Below are positions 40,619 through 48,543 of a DNA stretch of 64,000 nucleotides, one piece after another (the first letter of the stretch is position 1; the number at the start of each line of letters is the position of its first letter). The notes below the pieces were generated by a model, which was not told the DNA's origin, made no database searches, and saw nothing but the letters and a program-made list of their open reading frames with translations. Origin of the DNA: Diacronema lutheri (Eukaryota > Haptophyta > Pavlovophyceae > Pavlovales > Pavlovaceae); assembly GCA_019448385.1 (NCBI GenBank), contig JAGTXO010000010.1, positions 930,001 to 994,000 of the forward strand. The letters are read 5' to 3'. Both the position numbers and the translations under genes were made by a program.

Positions 40619-41005
40619 ATGCAGCTCACAAAGAAGCAGCGTCTTATCACCGGTCCGGACGTCGCAACGATGCTCTCCGAGCTTGACAAGGGGTCGGGCG
40701 AGCACGAGCGTCCGCTCATCGTCCAGATCCTGCGTGCGCAGCTTGCCGAGCTCTCGTGCGCGCAAGAGGAGGCGGAGGGCGGCGCAGCCGGCGGGGCGGG
40801 GTCGTCGCATCCCCCTGGGCCATCGCCGCAAACACGCGTGAGCGACATCATCGACTCGCGCCAGGCGACCCTCTTCAAGGGGTGGATCTTCAGGCACATG
40901 GCTGCTGACGTGCACACGCATGATGTGCTCGACTCCTCGGTGCTGCAGCTCGCGGCGCTGGTGGCCGCTGCGCGCGGGCAGCCTCTCGGCGCGCAAATTG
41001 TTTAG
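40619..41005 (+). CDS. Small hypothetical protein
   Basis: A 128-aa frame from ATG 40619. I do not recognise it. MQLTKKQRLITGPDVATMLS and ERPLIVQILRAQLAELSCA are helical and lysine-bearing, unlike the Arg/Ala noise of shadow frames here. TLFKGWIFRHMAADVHTHDV and LQLAALVAAARG at the end are also protein-like, and codon usage favours G/C at third positions. There is no signal peptide or membrane segment. It converges with the Gln/Met-rich gene (64 bp between stops). Confidence 0.6.
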   Translation: MQLTKKQRLITGPDVATMLSELDKGSGEHERPLIVQILRAQLAELSCAQEEAEGGAAGGAGSSHPPGPSPQTRVSDIIDSRQATLFKGWIFRHMAADVHTHDVLDSSVLQLAALVAAARGQPLGAQIV

Positions 41006-41069
41006 ATGGGACGACTGGCCGGGCCGTCCTGACATTCATGTCAAGAATTCGTGTACACACGCCGCGCGC

Positions 41070-42850
41070 TCACTGCCGAGCGGCCCGTCTCGTCAGCACC
41101 TCAGCCGCGGCTGCCGGCCCCATCGCCTGCACGAGGAGCATGTGCGGCGCGATCTCCTCAGCGTCGCGCCTAGTCTCCTCCGCGCACCCCTCGCGGCTGC
41201 GCGCCATGTCCTCGTCAAACTTGCGGATGTGCTCTGCGATCTCGGCAAGGCGGCGCGCGCGCTCGTCGCTGTCGACGACGGTGCGCATCGTCGCCTCGAG
41301 ACGCTCGATGCCGGCTGAGAAGTGCGCGAGCTTGTGCGCGCGGACATTTTCTGCGTCGGAACACGAAAGCGCGACGAGGCGCGCCACCACCTCCGACCGG
41401 TCGAGCGGACCGGCGTCGCGCGCACGGCGCGCGCTCGATGCCGCTGGCGACGGCGACGCGTCCGCCCGATCGCTCCAAAAGCAACCTGTCGCCGGCCCGA
41501 GCCATGCCGACGACGCGTGCGGCACGGGCGAGGCCGCGCCGGGCGCGTGCGCCGCCACGCTCGACGCTCCGGCGAGCAGCACGCTCGGCGACTCGGCCAG
41601 GGCGGGCGACGCGGGCGCAGAGCCGGGCGCGCGCGCGCCGTGCGGCGAGGCCGTGGTGGACGCGGCGCCCGCCGCGCCTCGCATACTGTCGTCGTGTGAG
41701 CACGAGGCGCGCGCGTGCGGCGGCGTGTGGGAGCAGACTGGCGCCCGACGCGGCTGCGCCGCCTGCTCACCCGCCACCGAAGGCTGCCCCTCGTGCGAGG
41801 ACTGGAATATACCAGTCTCTGGGAGCGGCTCGTGCAGCGACCTGCACAGGAGCACGCACGCCTGCGCCGCGGCGCGCGCACACGGCCGGCGGCTCGCCGA
41901 GCGCGCGTGAGCGGCGCGGCGAGCGCGGCGCGGCGGTGACGCGGCGGCGCGCGCGGCGGCGGCGCGGGCCGCGCCTTGGAGAGCATGGCCCAGATGGTTG
42001 TCGCTTCGTCGTGTAGCTTGTCGCGCTCGTCTTCGAGCTTTGCGAGCTCATCGTCCAATGTGTCAATCTGCTCGTCGAGCCACTTGCGCTCGTCGGCGCT
42101 CGGATAGACAAGCCCGCACCGCCCGGCGTGCCCCTGCTCCTTGCGGCAGCTCGTGGTGCGTGTGCACGTCCCCACACCGACGGACGCGCTCGCGCCACCA
42201 AACTGCTCGCACATGCGCTTTGTGCCGACCATCTGCTCCGGCGGCTCGCCACGCGAGTGCGCGGCGGGTATAAAGTCAGCGCCCGAGTCGGACTGGCTGG
42301 GCATGGCCGCCGCCGGTACGCTCGGCGAGGCGGGTGTGGACGAGACGTGCCGCGGCTCGATGAGCGGGGCGCCCGCGGCGCCGGCGGCCGGCGGCGGCGG
42401 CGACAAGAGTGACCGCGGTATGAGCGGCAGCGACGGCATGTCGGAGATGGACGGGTGCATGTGCCGGGGTTCGTACTGGCTGGGCAGCCCGCTCGCGTGC
42501 ATTGTCGGCATCATCGCCTGCGGCTGCATATTCACCTGGATGTGCGAATGGAAGGCGCCCATCGGCTGCGGCCCGATGAGGACCTGCGGCTGCATCGGCG
42601 CACATAAGCACATCGGCTGCATCTGCGGCCCGCCGGCACCCATCGGCACGAAGCACGCCACCGGCGGCATCAGCATTTGCTGATACGGCTGGTGCTGGTG
42701 CTGGTGCAGCTGCTGGTAAGGCCGCGGCGGCAGCGTCGTCGCCGGAAGCTGCTGCGAGGCTTCGCCGCCCTGCTGCCCGCCCGACTGCGTCATCTGCCAC
42801 ATTGCCTGCAGCCACTTTGGCACGCCACCGGGATGTGTGCTCCTCTCCAT
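41070..42850 (-). CDS. Gln/Met/Pro-rich protein with Cys motif and coiled coil, unknown
   Basis: Complement(join(41070..41861,41975..42850)), 555 aa. No named family recognised. The first 170 residues are Gln/Met/Pro/His-rich (PYQQLHQHQHQPYQQMLMPP), typical of transcription or RNA-associated proteins. A compact CTRTTSCRKEQGHAGRCG motif (about 225-242) has four Cys/His that could bind zinc. A coiled coil follows (ADERKWLDEQIDTLDDELAK). The intron (113 bp) is best read GC-AG: AAG|GCGCGG...GCGCAG|GCG joins AMLSK to ACVLLCRSLHEPLPETG; a GT donor in the right phase is absent. The C-terminal exon ends in another helical stretch (IERLEATMRTVVDSDERARR, REGCAEETRRDAEEIAPH). Probably nuclear. Confidence 0.62.
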
Positions 42851-43028
42851 CGCGCGCCCTTCTGGGAGGTGTTTTGCCTCGGTAGGCCCTCGGGGGGGCA
42901 CCCGGAACGGATTCTCTCCAAATCTTAGAAATCTGTACGTCTTGAAAAGAGTGGCGACCCTACTCGCGCGATGGTGAATCCATTGGGCAGTTTCCAGCGG
43001 ACAAACCGCTCCCTCCCTACTCACAAGG

Positions 43029-45038
43029 TCACGCGGTCGGCTCGGCCTCGCTCCGCCCGCGCGACGCTCGCCCCTCCGTGCCGTTGGCGTCATCCAGCTG
43101 CGCGCCGTCCGTAGCTGGCGCGGCGGCGGGCGGCGCGTCCGCCCAGCGCGAGCGCCACGCGGCGTCGTGCGGCTGCGGCGCGCCGCGTGCCGCCGCGTGC
43201 GCCGCCGCGTCGGCCGCGCGCAGTGGCGCGAGCGGATCGTCCGCGCCCGCGCTCGCGCGTCGGCTGGGCGGGCGCGATGGGAGGGCGCGCCACAGCTGCG
43301 CGAGAAAGGCAAAGTATACAGCGCCCGCGCCGAGTGCGAGCGCGCACAGCCAGCCGGGCGGCGCGTGGCGCGCCGAGAAGAGCGCTGCCGCGACGAGGTA
43401 GACGTTGACGGCGATGACCGCGCCGACGAGCGCCCAGAGCGCAGCGCGGACGGCGCGGCCGTTTGCAAACGTGCCCATGATCCGCGCATCGCTGGTGAGG
43501 AGCACGAGCGGCACGATGGCGAACGGGAGCTGCACGGACTGAAGCACATTCAAGTACTCGTCCGCGTTGTCCCCGGCCTGTGGGTTCGCCTCGCACATGA
43601 GCGCAACCGCGACGGCAGGCCCGAGCGCGAGCGCGCGCGTGAGGAGTGTCCGCTTCCATCGTTGGATCCGGAGCGAGAGGAAGCCCTCCATTACGTACTG
43701 ACCCGCAAGCGTGCCCGTCATCGTGCTCGACTGGCCAGCGGCGAGCAGCCCGACTGCCCACACCAGCCGCGCGGATGAGCCGGGCAGCAAAGATTGCAGC
43801 GCCGCGCCCGCGACGCTCAACCCGACCGGCGCGCACGTGCCCGCGCCGCCCCCCGACTCGCACGCCGCGGGCGTGTGCGCGCCGTCCGCCCCGGCCGTGA
43901 CGAGGTCGGCCGCGCCGGCGGGCACGCACGCGAGGCCCTGGCTCGCGCACTCGGCCGCGAAGAAGCCCTTTGCGAAGCAGCAGAGTACCGCCGCGTTGAT
44001 GACGAACGAGACGAGCAGCGCGAGCGCCGACTCGATCGCGTTGTACGCGTTCGCCTGGCGCACGTGCGCGGCGGAGCCGTGGTCGACCGTCCGCGATTGC
44101 ACGAGCGCCGAATGGAGGAAAAGATTGTGCGGCATGATCACCGAGCCGAGCTGTGCGCAGAACGCGGCGCGGAACGCGGCGGGCAGGTGGGCGGCCGAGG
44201 CGCGCACGCCTGGGCTGCTGCGGCGCTGCGCGCGCGCGCCGCGCGCGCGCACTGTGCCGACGGCCTGAAGGACGGCGTACGATTCGACGATCGGCCTGAA
44301 GCCGGAGAGCACGTCCGCCGGCGCAGGCCGCGCAAGCACGCAATCGATGGAGAAGGAGAGCGCCATCGTGCCGATCAGCACCGCCACAAACGCCTCGAAC
44401 GCGCGCACGCCCAAGAAATGGATTGCGATGAAGGTGAACGAGTCGCCGGCGGTGACGATGCAGCCGAGCCAGAGCGGCCAGCCGAAAAGCAGCTGGAAGG
44501 CGATCGCCGAGCCCACCACCTCCTGAATGTCCGAGCCGATGATCGCGAGCTCGGTCATCGCCCACAGCACCCATCGCCGGTAGCCCACAAACTCGAGCCG
44601 GCACAGCTCCGCCAGGTTGTAACCGGTGACGACGCCGAGGCGCGCAGCGAGCACCTGGAAGACGAAGCCGACCGCGTGGCAGAGCAGCAGCACCCACAGC
44701 AGGGAGTAGCCCGTGTACGCGCCGGACTGCAGGTCGGCCTCAATGTTGCCCGGGTCGAGGTACGCGAGGCTCATGAGCCAGCCGGGTCCGGTGTATTGCA
44801 TGAAGATGCGCCAGCGGAAACCCGTGGCGGCGACAAAGGGCGCGCTCACCTGCGCCCGCGCCGCCGCCTCCTCGTCCATGTAGCTCAGGTCCTCGTCGTT
44901 CCAGTCGGACGCGGCCGACGGGCTGAGCGGGTGATCAACGCGCACGGACGACCGCGCGGCGCTCGTGCTGATGCTCAGCAGTGGAGCCTGCAGCATGGGC
45001 GTGTCGAGCGCCGCGCCAAAGGGCTGCTGCGGTGCCAT
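43029..45038 (-). CDS. NRAMP-type divalent metal transporter
   Basis: Proton-coupled Fe/Mn transporter of the NRAMP/SLC11 family, complement(join(43029..44150,44253..45038)), 635 aa. TM1 carries AYLDPGNIEADLQSG (Asp and Asn metal ligands, about 95-98). WAMTELAIIGSDIQEVVGSA is the TM3 block. After the 102-bp intron (GTGCGC...CACAG, phase 0), QAVGT-LGSVIMPHNLFLHSA gives the TM6 MPH motif. The intron is a multiple of three without stops, so the raw frame hides it; splicing restores the family spacing. GQSSTMTGTLAGQYVMEGFL is the TM8-9 transport signature. Ten to eleven helices are visible. A polar ~70-residue N-terminus and Ala/Arg-rich tail flank them. Plasma-membrane or vacuolar location is not shown. 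Confidence 0.94.
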   Translation of the reverse strand: MAPQQPFGAALDTPMLQAPLLSISTSAARSSVRVDHPLSPSAASDWNDEDLSYMDEEAAARAQVSAPFVAATGFRWRIFMQYTGPGWLMSLAYLDPGNIEADLQSGAYTGYSLLWVLLLCHAVGFVFQVLAARLGVVTGYNLAELCRLEFVGYRRWVLWAMTELAIIGSDIQEVVGSAIAFQLLFGWPLWLGCIVTAGDSFTFIAIHFLGVRAFEAFVAVLIGTMALSFSIDCVLARPAPADVLSGFRPIVESYAVLQAVGTVRARGARAQRRSSPGVRASAAHLPAAFRAAFCAQLGSVIMPHNLFLHSALVQSRTVDHGSAAHVRQANAYNAIESALALLVSFVINAAVLCCFAKGFFAAECASQGLACVPAGAADLVTAGADGAHTPAACESGGGAGTCAPVGLSVAGAALQSLLPGSSARLVWAVGLLAAGQSSTMTGTLAGQYVMEGFLSLRIQRWKRTLLTRALALGPAVAVALMCEANPQAGDNADEYLNVLQSVQLPFAIVPLVLLTSDARIMGTFANGRAVRAALWALVGAVIAVNVYLVAAALFSARHAPPGWLCALALGAGAVYFAFLAQLWRALPSRPPSRRASAGADDPLAPLRAADAAAHAAARGAPQPHDAAWRSRWADAPPAAAPATDGAQLDDANGTEGRASRGRSEAEPTA

Positions 45039-45521
45039 CGCGCTGCCCTCGCCGCGCGGCGGAGGCGGGCGCGATGGCTCGCCGTCCAGTTAGTCTCGCG
45101 TTCAGGGCGACGCGTGCATGCCGCTGCGAGATCCACTTCCTGTCGTGCACCGGAGTCAGCTCCAGCGTGTCATGAGTGGCACACGTCGAGGTTCATGAGT
45201 GGCACATGCCTCTTCGGAAGGATGGCTCTCACTGCGAACGCCGTCACGATCCATGATTCACCTGGTCTCATCGTTGCCGCGGCCATCAGCCTGGCCGGCG
45301 TGGCGGTGGCGGCCAGGATGGAAGCGACCATGCGGTTGGCAGTGCAAAGTGCGAAGTACGGCCGCACACGCATGAGCATGCGCGCGACGCACACGGCACT
45401 GCAGGCGCGCGCGCGAGCACGAAGCCTGGCGTCAGGTGGTCGCGCAAGAGCTGCGGATGGTGGCGCACGCGATCAGCCGCAAAGGGCGGCAGCCCTTTGC
45501 GGCTAAGCGCAGACGGTCCGA
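45039..45521. other. Intergenic, 483 bp
   Basis: No gene is seen between the NRAMP start and the COX7C-like stop. TCATGAGTGGCACA occurs twice (45170-45183, 45193-45206). This is the likely NRAMP promoter. Confidence 0.6.
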
Positions 45522-45839
45522 TTAGCCGCGCTTGGCCTTCCACTGGGCAAAGGAGATACCGAAAGCGGGGACGATGAGGCCGATTGACGCGAAGCCGAAG
45601 ACGAAGGCCGCAGGCTTCCACTTGTTCTTGGCCCAGTCGGCGTGGTGCTCAAACGAAGGGTAGTTCTGCGGGCGAGCGGGGCGGATGCGGGGTACAAGGC
45701 GCGGAGGTGAGACGGAGGACGGCGGGCGGAGGAGAAGGCTCGATGCGTGCGCGCGCGCGGCGCGCCGAGCACGCACGTGCCCGTGGCGAAGGCCGCGGCG
45801 AGCGAGCGTCTGCGCGCGAGTCGTCAGGGCGAACACCAT
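45522..45839 (-). CDS. Small single-helix protein resembling cytochrome c oxidase subunit VIIc
   Basis: Complement(join(45522..45665,45777..45839)), 68 aa. Exon 1 (21 codons) is a short basic leader (VFALTTRAQTLARRGLRHGH), a plausible mitochondrial presequence. A 111-bp intron (GTGCGT...CGCAG, phase 0) leads to NYPSFEHHADWAKNKWKPAA, a single hydrophobic helix (AFVFGFASIGLIVPAFGIS) and FAQWKAKRG. NKW followed by one helix ending in a basic tail is the arrangement of COX7C/COX8-type subunits of complex IV, and total size fits. Identity is too low by eye to be certain; other small inner-membrane subunits are possible. The unspliced reading frame (105 aa) would replace the leader with Arg-rich noise. 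Confidence 0.62.
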   Translation of the reverse strand: MVFALTTRAQTLARRGLRHGHVRARRAARAHASSLLLRPPSSVSPPRLVPRIRPARPQNYPSFEHHADWAKNKWKPAAFVFGFASIGLIVPAFGISFAQWKAKRG

Positions 45840-45947
45840 GACGAGGGCTCCTCCGGACTCGCTCCTTTCGGCAATAATAAAAGGGGGCGCTGCCCTTGGG
45901 CTGGAGACCCCGCCGGGGGGCGGGGGGCCGTTTTTCCTGAATGCCGG

Positions 45948-46280
45948 ACTGAAGAATAATACTAACGACGCTTACAGGCGGGTCAGCAGGAGGGGCGCGC
46001 ACGGGGCCGAGGCTGGACAAACGGAGCGAGCGAAAGGGCGCACGCAACATCAGGCCGAAATCAGGGCGTCGACCCTGTGCACGCCGGCAGCGGGAACGGC
46101 CGGGACGGCAAGGACGTGGCAGGACGCGTCATGGGCGGACACCCACACACGCCTAGCCACCCCTCAGTGAAGAATAATACTAACGACGCTTTCCGACGGG
46201 TCAACAGATGGGGTCAGGAAGTGCGTAGCGAGGCGCCAGGCGGAGCAGGCCCAAAGGCCCACACGCGCCTAGCCACCGCG
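45948..46280 (+). repeat. Diverged tandem duplication with motif ACTGAAGAATAATACTAACG
   Basis: TGAAGAATAATACTAACGAC appears near 45949 and 46167, each followed by GCTT and a related stretch ending in CACACGC(GC)CTAGCCAC (about 46146 and 46261). One plus frame reads KNNTNDAYRRV...THTRLAT and KNNTNDAFRRV...AHTRLAT. The interiors differ in length. Confidence 0.75.
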
Positions 46281-46564
46281 CGCCGCCGCCCGCGCGCCGC
46301 CGCACCGGTGGCCGCCGTCAATCACACCACCGGCCGACGCGCACGCGCACGCCGAGGCCCGAAGATCGTCGGCGACGACCGCCACCCCCGAGCCGCCGCC
46401 TGCCACGTCGCCAAGCCGCCCGCCGCCGCTGCAGAGCGCGACGCCCGCCGCCAGCGAGCCGCCGCCCTCCCCGCCGCGTCGCAGCCCCCTGCCGCCGCCG
46501 CGAAGCGCACCGCCACCCGCCGCCAGCGTGGCAAGCGCCGCGATGCTGGCCGCGTGGCCGCGCA

Positions 46565-47259
46565 CGCGCGCCCCGCCACCCCCAAACCCACCGACCGGGG
46601 CGAAAAGTACGTTGTTCGCGGTGCCGGCGCAGTCGATGGGCAGGGGCGGCGGGGCGCGCGGAACGCGGCCATCAGAGCGCGAGGGCGCAGCCGTCGCAAG
46701 CGAAGGTTTCGTCGTAGAGAAGGCCACGCCGCCGTCGCTCGTGCGGCCGTGCGCGCGCGCCCCGCCACCCCCAAACCCACCGACCGGGGCGAAAAGTACG
46801 TTGTTCGCGGTGCCGGCGCAGTCGATGGGCAGGGGCGGCGGGGCGCGCGGAACGCGGCCATCAGAGCGCGAGGGCGCAGCCGTCGCAAGCGAAGGTTTCG
46901 TCGTAGAGAAGGCCACGCCGCCGTCGCTCGTGCGGCCGTGCGCGCGCGCCCCGCCACCCCCAAACCCACCGACCGGGGCGAAAAGTACGTTGTTCGCGGT
47001 GCCGGCGCAGTCGATGGGCAGGGGCGGCGGGGCGCGCGGAGCGCGGCCAGCAGAGCGCGAGGGCGCAGCCGTCGCAAGCGAAGGTTTCGTCGTAGAGAAG
47101 GCCACGCCGCCGTCGCTCGTGCGGCCGTGCGCGCGCGCCCCGCCACCCCCAAACCCACCGACCGGGGCGAAAAGTACGTTGTTCGCGGTGCCGGCGCAGT
47201 CGATGGGCAGGGGCGGCGGGGCGCGCGGAGCGCGGCCAGCAGAGCGCGAGGGCGCAGCC
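46565..47259 (+). repeat. Tandem array of a 189-bp unit, about 3.7 copies
   Basis: The marker CCCCGCCACCCCCAAACCCA starts at 46571, 46760, 46949 and 47138, an exact 189-bp period. Copies are nearly identical. Copies 1-2 read GGAACGCGGCCATCAGAG where copies 3-4 read GGAGCGCGGCCAGCAGAG. The unit is 63 codons and lacks stops in at least two plus and two minus frames. Confidence 0.95.
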
Positions 47260-47387
47260 TGGATGGCAAAGGCAGGCGTCGTCAAGGCAGCCGGCGTTTC
47301 GAAGCTGCCGGCCGGCACGGCCGCGCCGGCGCGCGCCGCGCCGACGGGGACCACGGTGCCTCGCAGCTGTTCAAAAGCCTTTATTAT

Positions 47388-47441
47388 ACTGAAGAATAAT
47401 GCACGGAGTCTTTATTCTTCAGTATTATACTGAAGAATAAT
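47388..47441. repeat. AT-rich palindrome with repeated CTGAAGAATAAT motif
   Basis: Arms 47412-47425 and 47427-47440 (TTATTCTTCAGTAT / ATACTGAAGAATAA) form a 29-nt palindrome around T47426. The same motif occurs in direct orientation at 47388-47400. The motif also occurs near 45949 and 46167. Confidence 0.9.
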
Positions 47442-48179
47442 GCGGCGTGATCGCGGACGGTGGTGGCGCGCGTCGGCTAGCATCCCTCGGGAAGCGCGAG
47501 CTGGCCGGCAAGCGGGCCGGAGGCGGCGGCGGCGTTCGCAACGTTGGCGGCGACGGGCTCGGCGTGGCCGAGGACGCGATACACGCGCTTGGAGTTGTTG
47601 AAGTAAGCGAGGGCGTGGTCGCCGTTGCGGCGACCGTTGCGTTAAGCGTTGTGCCGTCCGTCGTGCGGCGGGCGCCGCCGAGCGCGAGCAGGCCACCGCC
47701 GGCGTGCGCGTTGAGAATCGGGTGGCTCGCCGGACGAACAGCACGCACGAGTCCGGGAGAAGCAGCGAGGCCGGCGGCGGCCAATGCTCCTTTGAGCGCA
47801 GCGCCGTTGGTCGTGTCGCGTGCGGCGCCGAGCGGGCGGACGCCGCCGCAGGCGTGCGCGTGCGCGGCAGTCGACGCGAGGCGCGGGCGCACGTCACGGC
47901 GACCGGGGCCTCCGGAGGGCGAGTGCGTGCGCGGCTTGCCACCGCCACCGCGCGGCGGCTCGGTCTTGGCGGCGCGCGCCAGCGCTGGCTGGGCGGCGGC
48001 GCGCGGCGGCGACGGCAGCGACGACGATGGCGGTGGCGAAACGCAGGGGTCGTTCGCGGGAGCGGGCGAGGATAGCACGCAGCACTCGGTGGCAGGGAAT
48101 GCCGCACATGCTTCGCGTGCCATCTCGGAAGAGCGCGGCCGCCCAGCGTGCTGAGGAGGAGAGGCTCTCGCTTGGTTGA

Positions 48180-48380
48180 GGCTGGTCATCTACCAAAAAG
48201 TGCGCCATCTCCGACCGTTTTTTCGTTGGCCGGTTCAAAATGACAAACTCGTGAGACAAAGCGTTGGATTGGCCAGTTCAATTCGATTGGCCGGTTCAAC
48301 ACTGCCAAATCCGTCGGTAAGACCTCGGATTGGCCAGGCTAATTCGATTGGCTGGTCATATACCAAAATGACGAACCCGT
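48180..48380. promoter_or_regulatory. Duplicated CCAAT-box (ATTGG) cluster
   Basis: ATTGG begins at 48268, 48286, 48329 and 48347: two pairs, each spaced 18 bp, 61 bp apart, embedded in GATTGGCC...AATTCGATTGGC. GCTGGTCATCTACCAAAA and GCTGGTCATATACCAAAA (48181, 48351) and GGCCGGTTCA (48229, 48290) are further duplicated pieces. It lies 160-280 bp upstream of the IQ-protein start and is far more AT-rich than its surroundings. Confidence 0.7.
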
Positions 48381-48543
48381 CTGACAAAAATCGTTCTGGA
48401 TTATAGCATCCCAGGGCTCGGTGTCCACCACAGCTCTGTTTTAAAAAGCTGAGGGGTCTCCAGGATTATTCCTCCTCACCGGACCAGATTGTACGTTTCG
48501 CATGGCCGGGGCATAGAACGACGGGCATCAGCATGAGGCGCGG

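Larger units (their letters stand above)
45840..48543. other. 2.7-kb repeat-rich region, coding status unclear
   Basis: Contains diverged duplications (45948-46280), a 189-bp tandem array, an AT-rich palindrome and duplicated CCAAT boxes, listed separately. Several long frames are open on both strands (for example 46077-47399 plus, 47354-46269 minus, 47447-48154 plus, 48189-47425 minus), but none has a recognised domain. The minus frame from 48189 has Thr/Ala-rich repeated peptides (GGARRTTDGTTLNATVAA and GAARDTTNGAALKGALAA). Confidence 0.7.

Noticed and set aside
44151-44252. NRAMP loop insertion of 34 residues
   Set aside because: Read as an in-frame intron for the same reason; QAVGT-LGSVIMPHN matches family length.
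46565-47259. Possible CRISPR-like array
   Set aside because: Contiguous 189-bp units with no unique spacers, in a eukaryotic context.
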